Shown here: positions 21,184-31,538 of the stretch, in pieces | Numbering within the stretch: position 1 is the first letter of the stretch | How the letters are laid out: every line of letters begins with the position of its first letter | Assembly: GCA_005408345.1 (NCBI GenBank) | Contig: SEMN01000136.1 | Coordinates: 1 to 64,000, forward strand | Direction: 5' to 3' | Origin: Macquaria australasica | Taxonomy: Eukaryota > Chordata > Actinopteri > Centrarchiformes > Percichthyidae | Length of the DNA stretch: 64,000 nt | Position numbers and translations under genes: made by a program | Notes under the pieces: generated by a model | The model's database searches: none | Seen by the model: only the letters and a program-made list of their open reading frames with translations | Told to the model about the DNA's origin: nothing

Positions 21184-24012
21184 TTCTATGTCGTACGTGC
21201 TCCGCCCTCTAATGGGCTTCGCTATTGGTTCATCCCCTCGAGGCTAAACCAATAAGTTGTTTATAGGTCACTGTCTTGCTAACTCCGCTAGCATGGATAG
21301 CGCGGCTAGCGGTGCTAGTCGCCGCCATTTTGGCTCTGACCCCTCCGCATTGACTGATGACGAGCGCCGTGTGCAGTCGGGTATGAACCGGACGCAAGGT
21401 GGCAGTCGTCACGCAGCGGTAGCAGAGTGCAAGGCTGGCTTGTCTGCACATGATATCTTTTTGGAAGTAGGAACTAGTAAACATCACGACCCACGGCAAA
21501 GCGCTGTGACTTCACCCTGTCTCGATGTGGATGGTTCTCCGTCGCTCTCAGTGGTCGGTTCGCTGGAGGAGGGAGCACGGGAGGCAACTACTTCGTTGTT
21601 AGCATTAGCTGCGTCGCGGCCCTTTCTGCCAGGGCTCCCCGTCCGTCCTTCCCCAAGGCGGGAGGGTCGGTGCGGGTGGGCCCGATCTACTTCTTCCCGT
21701 CGATCCCGTTGCGCTACCTCTCACGGACCGTTACTCGACTTGGGTGCGGCTGTGCAGCCCTCTCTCTGTGGGGATGGACAGAGCGCTGCGGAGGGGTTAC
21801 GCGTTGCAGTTTTGCCGCAGACCCCCGGCGTTCGGCGGCATCCTTCAAACATCGCTCGCCGACCCAGCAGAGACAGTGCTATTGAGGGAGGCGGTAGCCA
21901 CGCTTCTTCGGAAGGGAGCGCGGACAGGGTTTTTTCTCCCCGAATTTTCTGGTCCCCAAGAAATCGGGGGGGCTGAGGCCGATTTTGGACCTGCGTGAGT
22001 TGAATGCTTTCATTGCGCGCAGGCCTTTTTGCATGTTAACGATCAGGCAGCTTCTGGAATGCATTCGGCCAGGCGACTGGATGACATCCATTGATCTGAC
22101 CGACGCATATTTCCATGTCCCCATCCTGCAGCGTCACAGGAAGTACCTGCGCTTCGCGATGGACGGTCAATGATACCAGTTCGGTCGCCTTCCGTTCGGA
22201 TACTCCCTCTCCCCGTGCATGTTCTCCAAGTGGGTGGAGACGGCGTTGTCACCGCTTAGGGAAAAGGGGGGTGAGAATCCTGAATTACAAAGATGATTGG
22301 CTGATTCTTGCCCAGACAGCGCTGGTCATTAAGCACATCACGCGCTTGGGTTTCGCTGTCAACCCCAGCAAAAGTCTCCTGCTGCCAAGTCAGCAGGCAG
22401 CTTATCTGGGGCTCCTACTTGGTTCCAGGCCATGACGGCACGGCTGTCGGAAGCACGTGTGACAGTGATTTTGCAGCTGGCCCGCCGAGTGAGGGGCTCA
22501 ACTCCAGTCCCAGCGGGCAGCATCATGTCTCTCCTCGGTATGATGTCTACAGCCCACCTGGTGATGCGTCTGGGGCTGCTGTACATGAGGAACCTGCAGC
22601 GCTGGTTTGTTCGGCTCCGGCTGCACCCACGTCACGCCAAGTGCCGCGAGGTTCATGTGCCAGTGCTGGCACGGTGAGATGTGATATTCTGGGACTCTCC
22701 CGCTCGCCTTCGCCAGGGGGTTCGACTGGGGTACGTCTCATTACTTTCAAATGTTCACAGACGCCTCCCTTCAACCGGGCCAGTGTGGGGGGCATGTGGC
22801 AGAACTCCTCCCGGCACATCAACTTGCTGGAACTGACGGCGGTACAAAGGGTGCTGCACCACTTCGCCCCTCAGAGGGAGGGAGGGAGGCATGTCATGGT
22901 GCGGTCAGACAACACCACTGCTGTGGCCTACCTGAACAGGCAAGGGGGGGTTCGATCGCCAGCACTACACAGACTGGCGGCGTCTATCTTGACCTCGGCG
23001 GATCGCCACCTGTCGTCCTTGAGGGCTCGCTACGTTCCGGCATCCCTCAACACGGGGGCGGACAGGATGTCCCAGGGGGGTCCGTTGTGGGAGGAATGGA
23101 GCCTCTCCTCGGAGGTAGCAGCTCTTGTCTGGCAGCGGTTCGGACAACCGGTGGCCGACCTTGTTCGCGACCAGAGAGAACACCCTGTGTCCGTTTTGGT
23201 TCTCTCTGAGGCTGACGGACGCCACTTCTTTCCGGTCCAGGGTTGTTCGCTTGAGAGCTTTCTTTCCCCTGCCGCACACATCGTCGGACGAGAAACGTCT
23301 TCACACGTTGTGCCCAGTGCGCGTGGTCTGCATCTATGTTGAGCGCACTGCGGTTTTTCGGTGATCTGACCAGCTGTTCGTCTGCGGCGGTCGGGCTCAG
23401 GGGGCTCCACTGTCTTTTCAGCAGCTTGCCCATTGGATTTGCGCGGCCATCCGGGGGGACTATGAGGCGAAGGGGCGCGTGCTGGGTGCGTGCTGTGCTG
23501 GGTGCACAGGTGACGGAACCTTCATCTAGTCTAGATGGGGGTTCAGCGTAACACCGCCTGTCCAGCAGCTGTCATCGCAGCCTGGCACGGGTCTCCCCAG
23601 TGGGTGGCACTCGACCGAACTACTGTGTACGGGGGTATTGGCTCTTAGTGGGTTCGGCCCAGCTGGGGGTACATCTCATCCCTACGGCCTTCGCCTAGGT
23701 TTTAACCAATAGCGAAGCCCGTTAGAGGGCAGAGCATGTACGACATAGAAATAAAGGCTACCTGGTGTAACCCCAGTTCTATGAGTACGTGCGAGGCCCT
23801 CTAACTACCAGCCCAGCTGGCCCTGGTGACGGTTGCTGAGTCTTCAAGGGAGACGAGCAATGCGCATACTGGGGTTTTATAGGGAAGGGGACTACCCCCT
23901 GATTGGTGCATGAACTTGCCGAGGCGGAGCCTCGAAGGGATAAACCAATAGCGAAGCCCGTTAGAGGGCCTCGCAGATACTCATAGAACTGGGGTTACAC
24001 CAGGTAACCTTT
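21184..24012 (+). mobile_element. Decayed DIRS-type (tyrosine-recombinase) retrotransposon
   Basis: The left end (TCTATGTCGTACGTGCTCCG to ATTGGTT, 21186-21231) has an inverted counterpart at 23703-23749, the inverted-terminal arrangement expected of DIRS elements. A further 0.26-kb tail (23750-24012) has its own inverted ends around CTGGTGTAACCCCAGTTCTA and repeats the AACCAATAGCGAAGCCCG word, consistent with a partial second terminus or internal complementary region. Between them are remnants of a gag-like frame, a reverse transcriptase-RNase H and a tyrosine recombinase (separate entry). It is inserted in the right arm of the element at 19946-24355, between GCGAAACCC and TTTTACAAAACACG, with no obvious target duplication, as DIRS integration predicts. 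Its GC-rich composition contrasts with the surrounding introns. Confidence 0.8.
21293..23551 (+). pseudogene. DIRS gag-like, reverse transcriptase-RNase H and tyrosine recombinase remnants
   Basis: From the ATG at 21293 (MDSAASGASRR) a Ser/Arg/Pro-rich gag-like frame runs towards 21720. Reverse-transcriptase blocks follow in shifting frames: ILDLRELNAFIARRPF, MTSIDLTDAYFHVPI (22082-22126), an in-frame TGA at 22171-22173, then YQFGRLPFGYSLSPCMFSKW and the polymerase box YKDDWLILAQ near 22290, with Lys where the family usually has Leu. RNase H words lie at 22750-23060 (MFTDASLQPG, INLLELTAVQ, VRSDNTTAVAYLN). The tyrosine recombinase survives only as a C-terminal piece around 23320-23480 (SDQLFVCGGRAQGAPLSFQQ), preceded by a stop and lacking most of the expected N-terminal domain. 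At least three frameshifts or stops make the element non-autonomous. Assignment rests on motif recognition. Confidence 0.75.
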
Positions 24013-24661
24013 ATTTTACAAAACACGCCACGTAGTAAATGTGTCAAAGGTCCGTAATCTTGTGTGAGCACACTTGCATAAGTACTTTTGGCGCCGCAGC
24101 TGTGAAAATGAGATTGCAGCCTGTGTCTGAATGCGCAGACTCGCAAAACGGAGTTTGCAGACAGAAAACAAAATACAGATACAAACGTCACTGTACAAGT
24201 TTGCAAAACTACGGTTACGGATACAAACTTCAATGCACAAGTTTGCAGAATTAAGCTTACAGATACAAACATAAATGTACAAGTTTGCAAAACTACAGTT
24301 ACAGATACAAACCCCTGTTTTCAAGTACGCCTTTTAGAATGATATAATATTCCATACCCTGCTTGCAATCGGCTAAACTTTTACAATACTTGCTGATAAT
24401 GGCAAATAATTTGATAGATTAGTTTTAGGAAAACACTTAAATGATAAGAATGCAGAATTCAGTGTCAATACTTAACAATAAAAAAGCAGATAAACTTGCT
24501 TTCCCGTTCATCCTAAACTTAAAATGTACCTTACCTGTAAACACACTGTTGTAGAGGGTCAGGAGAGCAGCTCACACTCTGAATTTACTGTAAGGACAGT
24601 AGGCTTGCTTCTTTGCCTCCTGGGACTGCTGGATCAGCTTCTCAACTGCTGACTGGTCCAT

Positions 24662-25159
24662 ACTTGCTCTTGGGGGTTTGTGGGGCTGTTTTTGAGTCAG
24701 TGAAAGAGTCTATTGCTCAGCTTTAAATGTGAAGGGGGAGAGGGAGCAGCCACAGCCAATCAGTCGCTAGGATGTCAACACACTGTCATGACGCAATGGG
24801 AGTCAGTTTTGTTGTTGCCATTATTCATTTTGTGCAGACGTGATATTTACGAGGAAGTTCAGATAGGTTCCTGCGACTCATCTGTCTGACTGTGGAAATT
24901 GATTTTCCTGATTGCTTTTGTTCCTCATTTACTGTGTGTTAGGGTGTGATAGATGACCAATAACAGAGGAGACAGTTTGAGAAAATAATGTATCTTTATT
25001 GTTAAGTCCAACTTCTCTTTGCGTTCTGAGTCAGTGGAGAAATGGAGACTTCAAAGAGCAAAATTATCCCTGAAATGGGTGTGACATGGTTTTACATCAC
25101 TTGTGGAAAACACTAAAAACACATTAGAATAGCTATAAATACATACATATACATATATA
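24662..25159. other. Upstream region of cda
   Basis: Lies 5' of the cda start codon on the minus strand. A TATA-like TTTAAA occurs at about 24721-24727, some 60 bp upstream of the ATG. No other gene or repeat was recognised before the Tc1-like element. Confidence 0.35.
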
Positions 25160-25481
25160 CAGCGGGTAAAATAAGTATTGAACATGTCACCATTTTTCTC
25201 AGAAAATATATTTGTAATGGGGCTATTGTAATGAAATTTTCACCAAATGTCAGCAACAACCCATGCAATCCACACATGCAAAGAAATCAAACCATAGATG
25301 TCCATAAATTAAGTTATGTGTAATAATGTGAAATGACAGGGAAAAAGTATTGAACACATGAAGAAAGGGAGGTGCAAAAAGGCATGGAAAGACACCAGCT
25401 GAAATCTATCAGTAATTAGAAAGCAATCCTGCCCCTTGTCAGTGCAAATTAATATCAGCTGGTTCAGTCCCAACTGATGGC

Positions 25482-26491
25482 CTCTCTCAAGACCTTCGCT
25501 ATCTTACTGTTGCAAAACATACTGATGGCATTGGTTACAGAAGGATTTCTAAACTTCTGAATGTTCCAGTGAGCACTGTTGGGGCCATAATCCGGAAGTG
25601 GAAAGTGCTCACTGGAACATTCAGAAGTTTAGAAATCCTTCTGTAACCAATGCCATCAGTATGACCAGGTGCTCCTCGCAAGATTTCTGACAGAGGAGTG
25701 AAAAGAATTATCAGAAGAGTTGTCCAAGAGCCAAGGACCACTTGTGGAGAGCTTCAGAAAGACATGGAATTAGCAGGTACAATTGTTTCAAAGAAAACAA
25801 TAAGTAATGCACTCAACCGCCATGGCCTGTATGCACGCTCACCATACAAGACTCCAATGCTGAAGAAAAAGCCTGTTGAAGCTCGTTTAAAGTTTGCTGC
25901 ACAACATTTGGACAAGCCAGTGAAATACAGGGAGAATATAGTCTGGTCAGATGAGACCAAAATTGAACTCTTTGGATGCCATAATACACACCATGTTTGG
26001 AGGACAAATGGCACTGCACATCACCCCAAAAACACCATACCAACAGTGAAGTTTGGAGGTGGGAACATCATGGTGTGGGGCTGTTTTTCAGCATACGGTA
26101 CTGGCATACTTCATATAATTGAAGGAAGGATGAATGGAAAAATCTGCTGCCATCTACCAGGATGCTGAAGATGAAACGAGGGTGGACATTTCAGCAAGAC
26201 AATGATCCCAAACACACAGCCAAGGACACTCTCAATCGGTTTCAGAGAAAGAAAATAAAGCTGCTAGAATGGCCCAGCCAATCACCTGACTTGAATCTAA
26301 TTGAAAATCTATGGAAAGAACTAAAGATCAGAGTTCATAGAAGAGGCCCACGGAACCTTCAAGATTTGAAGACTGTTTGTGTGGAAGAATGGGCCAAAAT
26401 GACACCTGAGCAATGCATGTGACTAGTTTCTCCATACAGGAGGCGTCTTGAAGCTGTCATTACCAACAAAGGCTTTTGTACGAAGTATTAA
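25482..26491 (+). pseudogene. Tc1-like transposase, broken
   Basis: Recognisable in order: a truncated N-terminal helix-turn-helix part (SQDLR, DGIGYRRISKLLNVPVS), a foldback insertion replacing the next few residues, then KISDRGVKRIIRRV, the catalytic-core words NIVWSDETKIELFG (first Asp), GGGNIMVWGCFSAYGTG, QQDNDPKHTAK (second Asp) and SPDLNLIENLWKELK (the Glu of the DDE triad). Lesions: missing N-terminal residues including the usual start; the palindromic rearrangement at 25518-25663; a deletion with frameshift at about 26150-26165 where a short segment before MLKMKRGWTF is lost; and a TGA at 26420-26422 in place of the Arg after QCM. Downstream sequence still codes the family's end (ITNKGFCTKY) to TAA at 26489-26491. 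Confidence 0.88.
25518..25663. repeat. Perfect 60-bp inverted repeat inside the transposase
   Basis: Arms 25518-25577 and 25604-25663 are exact reverse complements over 60 bp, separated by a 26-bp loop. The left arm is normal transposase coding sequence; the right arm is its inverted copy and takes the place of coding sequence expected there. Confidence 0.95.
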
Positions 26492-26983
26492 ATTTCAGTA
26501 AGCGTGTTCAATACTTTTTCCCTGTCATTCCATTTTATTACACAACTTAATTTCTGAACTTATTTATTTTGGTTTCTTTGTATGTATGGATTACTTGGGT
26601 TGTTACCAACATCTGGTGTGAATTTCATGTCAGTAGCACCTTTTAGAAATATATTTACTGAGAAAAATGGTGACGTGTTCAATACTTATTTTACCCGCTG
26701 TATGTCAGACTTGGTTTATGTTTTTATAATAACCTGAGTCTTCTCTCTCAGGTGAAAAAAAAAGTAACTTCACTGTATTTTTACCTGTGTGTGTGCTTTA
26801 ATGAGTTCACACTCTGGGATGTATGTTACAGATAATTTCTTTTTAGCAAATATATTCATGTTTATATAAAAGTAATGTATAAAAGACAACAAAAAATATC
26901 CATTAATGCCTTTGGTTCCATAAGGATCCATTCAAATCTTCATCACAGCAGCGTCTTAGGTGAGTTTGTTATCAAGAGTCTCA

Positions 26984-29900
26984 TTAGCTGTTCTGGATGA
27001 CCCAGTTGATCCATCCGATGTAGTTTCTGACCTTGGTGTAGACGCCAGGGTAGTAAGCATAGGCACAGCCGATGCCCCAAGATACAATGCCCTCAAATTT
27101 ACCGTTACAAACAAGAGGTCCTCCTGAGTCACCCTGAGGATGGAAAGGTAAACAGTTAAAGGTTTTTAGAGTTTCTGTTCAGGTAGTGTGACACATTTTA
27201 ATGTCAAATAAGAGCTTGTCAGATGAAAAATTAGAATTTTGTTTGTTTCCCATTTGATCATAACTGAAAATGTGTGCTTGTTTTCTTGCTAAATTGTTGG
27301 TATAAAAAGCTTTTAAAGCTGCACTAATCAATTTTTTTTATATTCATAGTGAATCAAAACTATACGGAGCATTTTCTATTTTTCTAGTTTTCCAGTCCAC
27401 AACTCCACTCTTATCAACCTTGTGTCCAGCAACAGCAGGCAGCTGTTTTCAGCAAATAGAAAAAGCTGTAAACACCCATACACTACATGCACAACAACAA
27501 ACAGCACACAGACAAAATGTGTGAGTAGCTGGTGAACATACTGGAGCAAGTTTCAATCCGGTGTTTTGAATTTTGGTAGAGGACAAAATATTGTAGTGAA
27601 TAAAACTAGCAATCTCCGCCCTAATGTGACATCTCATAAAAACAGTATAATTGCATAATTTTTAGTATTACATTATTACATCATCAGTCTTCACATGTTT
27701 TAAGCTTTATTACATTTTTCTCTGTTTTCTGCAAAATTTGTATTTCATTTTGACATGCTATTACATTACCTGGAGGTATTTGATTATCAGTTATCAGAGA
27801 GTCAAAACACGCACACACACACGCGCGACTTTGTGCCTCACCTGACAGGAGTCTTTCCCACCAAAGAGGGAACCGGCACAGATCATGTTGTCTGTGATCC
27901 TGAAGTAGTAGTAGTACCAGCAATTGGAAAAGATGTCCACGTCCACAGCCCTCAGTACAGGTGACAGGCTGTAGCTGTTGAGCCATGTCACACCCCAGCC
28001 GCTGACTGTGCACCGGGCGAGGTCGGCCAAGGGGGGTGAGTCCGGGTCTGGCAAAGAGGCCGGCTCGACCATGCTGTTGATGATAGCTGGACGGTCCAAC
28101 TGACCCACAGAGAACACATCCTTCAGTCAGTCAGCATAAAAAGCTAACACTGAAGATAGTATTATACAGTTTCTCTTTGCATTAAAAACAGAGTTTCTAC
28201 AATGTGAGTAAACAGCGTTATTGCTCTTCTAAATGACCAACTCTGGTGTCTGTGCTATTGATTGATGACCCATAAAAATGGCATAAAAGCACTGTATAAA
28301 ACAGAAAACAATGAATAAAACAAGAACAGATGGAGGCAGAAAAGGATGAATAAGTACATCAATGTGAAGCAGATTATTCAATCAAGGGGTTGAATGTAAC
28401 TGTGTCTCAAACAGGTCTCTAGTTAAGGATAATTTGTTAATAAGTTGAATCCAGGACTTTAACTTGTAACCATAGACTGTATATAAAGATGGACAGCATG
28501 ACAGCTCTCCAAAAGTGAAGCCAAAACACCTCGATGGGACATGGACCAAACTGAAAAATCAAAGAAGACGTCAAATAATTTTTTCCAAAGATGGTTTCTG
28601 TCATTTTCGGCAGTTTTTATCACGCTGATGTTTGTTCAAGTGTTCATTTTTCTGATAAGTTTGGCAGCTGTATGGGGGAACTCAACACCCCAGAGATTAC
28701 AAATTTATAACAGACAGCCTCCATTTCAACTTGGGGGTGTGGAATTTGAAATATGTGGGCATTTACCAGGCAGGGAAGGTCCAACGAAAAGGTACTATTG
28801 CGTTGCATAATGGGAAATGTAGGATTCAGCTTTTGGGGAATTTGACCCATACCAAGGACTAAAAGTCAGAATATGTCGGACTCTGCTGCATTCATTTTGA
28901 CCGTTCTTTTACAAATCTGTCTCTTGTGAGTTCCCCAACTTTATGGACATACAATACTAAATTGCTGGAGTGCCCCTTTAAGTTGAATTTAGTTGTGCCA
29001 ATTAGTAAGTGTTTACAATATGAAGCTATATAATTCATAAAAAAATTAAAATTGCATGAATTGCATGTGTTTACAATAATATGACACTATCTGTATGAAG
29101 GGTCCCTTGAGAAGCAGCATAAATGTGGAACATGACAGACCAAATATTGGTACAGCTTTATATTAGATAGCTGTAGAAGAGTTTGAATGGTTTATTGCAT
29201 TTTATCATGACATTTTTCTCTGTAGTCTGCCTCAGAATTGTGTTGCAGGTCCCTGACAGTGTTGATAATTTCAATCAGTAACCTAATCAGTGTCTGAAAT
29301 CGGCTTCAACTCACACCCCGAATCACAGATCGATATATCAAATCCATATCTGTATCAAGACACAACTCTGTGTCATATTCCACAGTTATGCCTTACCTTA
29401 AGCAGCATGATATCGTTGTCAAATGTCCAGTATGCGTACTGGTAGTGCCTGATGACTAAGGAGACATTGAATATCTGCTCAAAGCCCTCCACCTCGACGA
29501 TGTTGTGCTCACCCAGGACCACTTGCATCATCTGACCCCTAAAGGAGCACGTAAGAAGGCAAAGGACCAGCTTGTTAATGTGCTTGTTCATCAGCTACAG
29601 ATCAGACAATCCAGCACTTCTTTCAAAGTCACATAACAGTTATTCCAGGTCATTCTAATAATCTGTCTACTACAGCTTTGAGATTCGAATGCAAGGTGCA
29701 GCATGCGCTTACATGGACGTTCACTAAATCTGGCCACAGGCGTAAAACTGTAGTAACTTACGGTCTCCAGCAGTGGGCAGCAGACACCACCCACTGCGGG
29801 TGGATGAGGGTGCCTCCACAGAAGTGGTAGTTCATGAACAGGAGGGAGGCTTGGTATTTGATGGAGTAGGGCTTTACCTCTACACCCCCGATGATTCTGT

Positions 29901-30158
29901 CCCCGTACACGCCTAAGAGCCGGGGAGGAGATTAGACACGAAAGAGTGAAATATTTCTCTTTTGTATAACATAAAATTAGCTTGCAGCTTTTAGTTTATA
30001 CTTAGGTAGAGTTACACGAAGTCAGTCCTGTGTGACTGAAGGTTTAAAAGTTAAAAAGACAGTATGTACTGTAAATGTATTCTCAGATGCCGTTGTTTCT
30101 CACCTGTTACAACAAACAGAAGGAGCACTGAGAGGTGACATGATGGAGTCAGGTTCAT
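26984..30158 (-). CDS. Trypsin-like serine protease (secreted zymogen), minus-strand copy
   Basis: Five coding exons: 30104-30158, 29762-29912, 29397-29538, 27842-28099, 26984-27133; frames join to a 251-residue S1-family protease. Residues 1-18 are a signal peptide. Activation is predicted at R24|I25 (IIGG), after a short GVYGDR segment that lacks the Asp-rich enteropeptidase tract of classic trypsinogens. The catalytic triad is H65 (SAAHC), D111 (NDIML) and S205 (GDSGG). D199, six residues before the Ser, with Gly in SWGIG and PGVYT, predicts cleavage after Arg/Lys. An aromatic run (CWYYYYFRI) precedes the MICAG segment. Upstream, an acceptor at 30167 region and a donor AAG|GTGAG at 30586 indicate a non-coding first exon, with TATAAAA at 30709-30715. 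The plus-strand neighbour at 33969 has the same exon phases. Which named fish trypsin this is cannot be decided here. Confidence 0.9.
27310..27545. repeat. Dispersed repeat, copy A (copy B about 53058-53480)
   Basis: Both copies begin AAAGCTGCACT(A/G)ATCAAT and share, in order, a CCACAACT word, an AGCAGGC(A/G)GCTGTTT word, an AAAAGCT word and a GAACATA(G/C)TGGAG word. Copy A lies in the last intron of the minus-strand trypsin gene and copy B in the large intergenic region. The family type is unknown. Confidence 0.5.
28468..28985. repeat. Interspersed repeat in the trypsin intron
   Basis: The segment starting CCATAGACTGTATATAAAGA and ending near GGAGTGCCCCTTTAAG resembles a common teleost dispersed repeat (recognised from memory). 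It contains an 89-codon open frame at 28541-28810 without protein features, treated as non-coding. Edges are approximate. Confidence 0.45.
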
Positions 30159-30585
30159 CTTAGTAGCTACCCAAAAAAAAGCAAAGAAAGAAAAAATAGA
30201 GGTGGTCAGTATCATTATGTTCACAGGGTAATATTATCACTTTGTTTGAAGATATAATTGAAGATATCTTACATCTAAGATAATTTACTAAAATAAATGT
30301 ATTCACTCTTGCACAACTGGGGTTTTTCTTCCATATAGATCCCACTGGACAAATCAGAATTGATAAGCATTGAGACATGAACTTCTACAACTGAGATCAT
30401 CTTTGTTCAGTTCGGTTTACACTTTATATTTGCAGTGCATAGTTGCACATTTAGGGACATTTAACAGACATTTAGACATTTATCAAAGGGGGACTTCCTA
30501 TGCATTGCATTGCTTCTTCACAGTCACTCTAATTAACAGCAATACATAGTCAAACAAAAATCCATTCGATACAAAGCTTTCTCAC

Positions 30586-30715
30586 CTTATCAAGAGTCAA
30601 GTGAGAAAACAATCCAAGTCCAGCATCCATACACTGGCACACACACACACTCCTATACACTCCTCTCATACCGGGACATACAATAAAGCTTGAGAACTCT
30701 CAGGCCCCTTTTATA
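30586..30715 (-). promoter_or_regulatory. TATA box and non-coding first exon of the minus-strand trypsin gene
   Basis: On the minus strand CAGTATAAAAGGGG has its TATAAAA at 30709-30715. A start about 30 bp downstream (near 30680) would give a leader exon ending at the donor AAG|GTGAG (30586). The intron would end at the pyrimidine-rich GGGTAG just upstream of the coding exon's CTACTAAG ATG. A strong TATA box fits a tissue-restricted digestive enzyme. Transcription start inferred, not observed. Confidence 0.65.
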
Positions 30716-31509
30716 CTGTAACCATGCCTGTTACTATCATTGTTCCCTGCCATTGTCCGCCATATGTATGTAAGTGTCTCTCACACACAGAAATCAGAGA
30801 GTGTGACCTAGTACATGAAGCCTTCTCTTTCATTACGCCTCTCTTTCTAAGGCCTTTGTTGTCACAGATTCAGCCTATTGTCTAATAGTGGAGACAAAGT
30901 GAAGCTTTACACAGAAGAAACCCAACAACTCAGTGAAATGATAGGATATACCGGTCAGACATATTGTTGGTGTATTCAATGACGTTACAGGGGGCCAGAC
31001 AAAAGCTCATATGATGTCTGAGTATAATATATTTGCCCTGAGACAACAGCATTTATTCTTCACTTGAACAAAGAAAACATTAAAAAAAACCCATTCCTGT
31101 TTAATTGAACTGAGAGTTAGAGTGACTGAGCATGTCTTTTGCACTTCTGTTTCCCCCTCAAGTTGATTTAGGGTCAACGTAAAACAATCAAAGCAAATAG
31201 TGCTAAATCAGTGCCACATCCTGACCTGTGTTCACGTTGATACGGCTGATCCAGCAGGGATACATTGTCTTGTAACTCCTGTCTTCAGTGTCCTTACTTT
31301 CCTCTCCCAGCCTTTTCCATCTCCCCAGTCACTCTTGTTTAGATTCCCAGTTTTTCTTTTTTCCTAGTTCCCACACACAGGGGTGTTTGTAACTCATAGC
31401 CTCCATATAGTCTACACTCCCCAAGGTGTCATTCCAACTGTTAGGGTGAAAGGCGATAGCGTGCTCTGCTTCCCTCGGGTGCAAAGCTGAGATGACAAAC
31501 AGGATGCCT

Positions 31510-31538
31510 TTGTGTGTGTGTGTGTGTGTGTGTGTGTG
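31510..31538. repeat. (TG)n microsatellite
   Basis: About 14 TG units in the intergenic region. Confidence 0.95.

Larger units (their letters stand above)
19946..24355. mobile_element. Long-inverted-repeat DNA element, interrupted by a DIRS insertion
   Basis: Inverted arms start at 19946 (ATGGAATATTATATCATTC) and 24355. The left arm runs to about 20334. Its complement is split in two: 24013-24355 matches 19946-20205, and 21050-21183 matches about 20208-20334. The break falls where the retroelement at 21184-24012 sits, so joining the two pieces gives one arm of about 390-480 bp. Without the insert the element would be about 1.6 kb, with a 0.7-kb loop lacking any coding frame. Both arms contain a tandem array of 42-bp units beginning TTTGTATCTGTAA and ending near CTTGTACA: two units on the left, three on the right. 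It lies inside cda intron 1. Non-autonomous; superfamily not assigned. Confidence 0.8.
18177..24661 (-). pseudogene. cda: Cytidine deaminase, inactivated gene
   Basis: All four exons of a vertebrate cytidine deaminase are present on the minus strand: exon 1 24535-24661 (MDQSAVEKLIQQSQEAKKQA), exon 2 19215-19295 (GCNVEHACYNLGVCAER, holding the zinc/catalytic C-A-E motif), exon 3 18605-18662 (DEFISPCGGCRQFMRG, the P-C-x-x-C zinc motif) and exon 4 18177-18299 (FGQNWDVYLSKPDG to PPK, then TAG). Two lesions break it. Codon 30 is TGA (24572-24574), where the family has Gly in VGAALLT. Exon 2 lacks about 31 bp after CAER: the sequence jumps to TTC AAG GCA ATT GCA ATC GCC (FKAIAIA), shifting the frame; its length (81 nt) does not fit the flanking splice phases. 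Splice borders of all exons remain canonical, implying fairly recent loss. The functional enzyme deaminates cytidine and deoxycytidine in pyrimidine salvage. Intron 1 carries a 4.4-kb nested transposon insertion. Confidence 0.85.
25160..26700 (+). mobile_element. Tc1/mariner-like DNA transposon, inactive
   Basis: Ends are inverted copies beginning CAGCGGGTAAAATAAGTATT and continuing through CACCATTTTTCTCAG; both are flanked by TA (25158-25159, 26701-26702), the Tc1 target duplication. At 1.54 kb the size is normal for the group. The single transposase frame is broken (separate entry). It lies between cda and the minus-strand trypsin gene. Confidence 0.92.

Noticed and set aside
28541..28810. 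89-codon frame with a hydrophobic segment in the trypsin intron
   Set aside because: It lies in a dispersed repeat and has no recognisable family; membrane-like composition can arise by chance in T-rich sequence.
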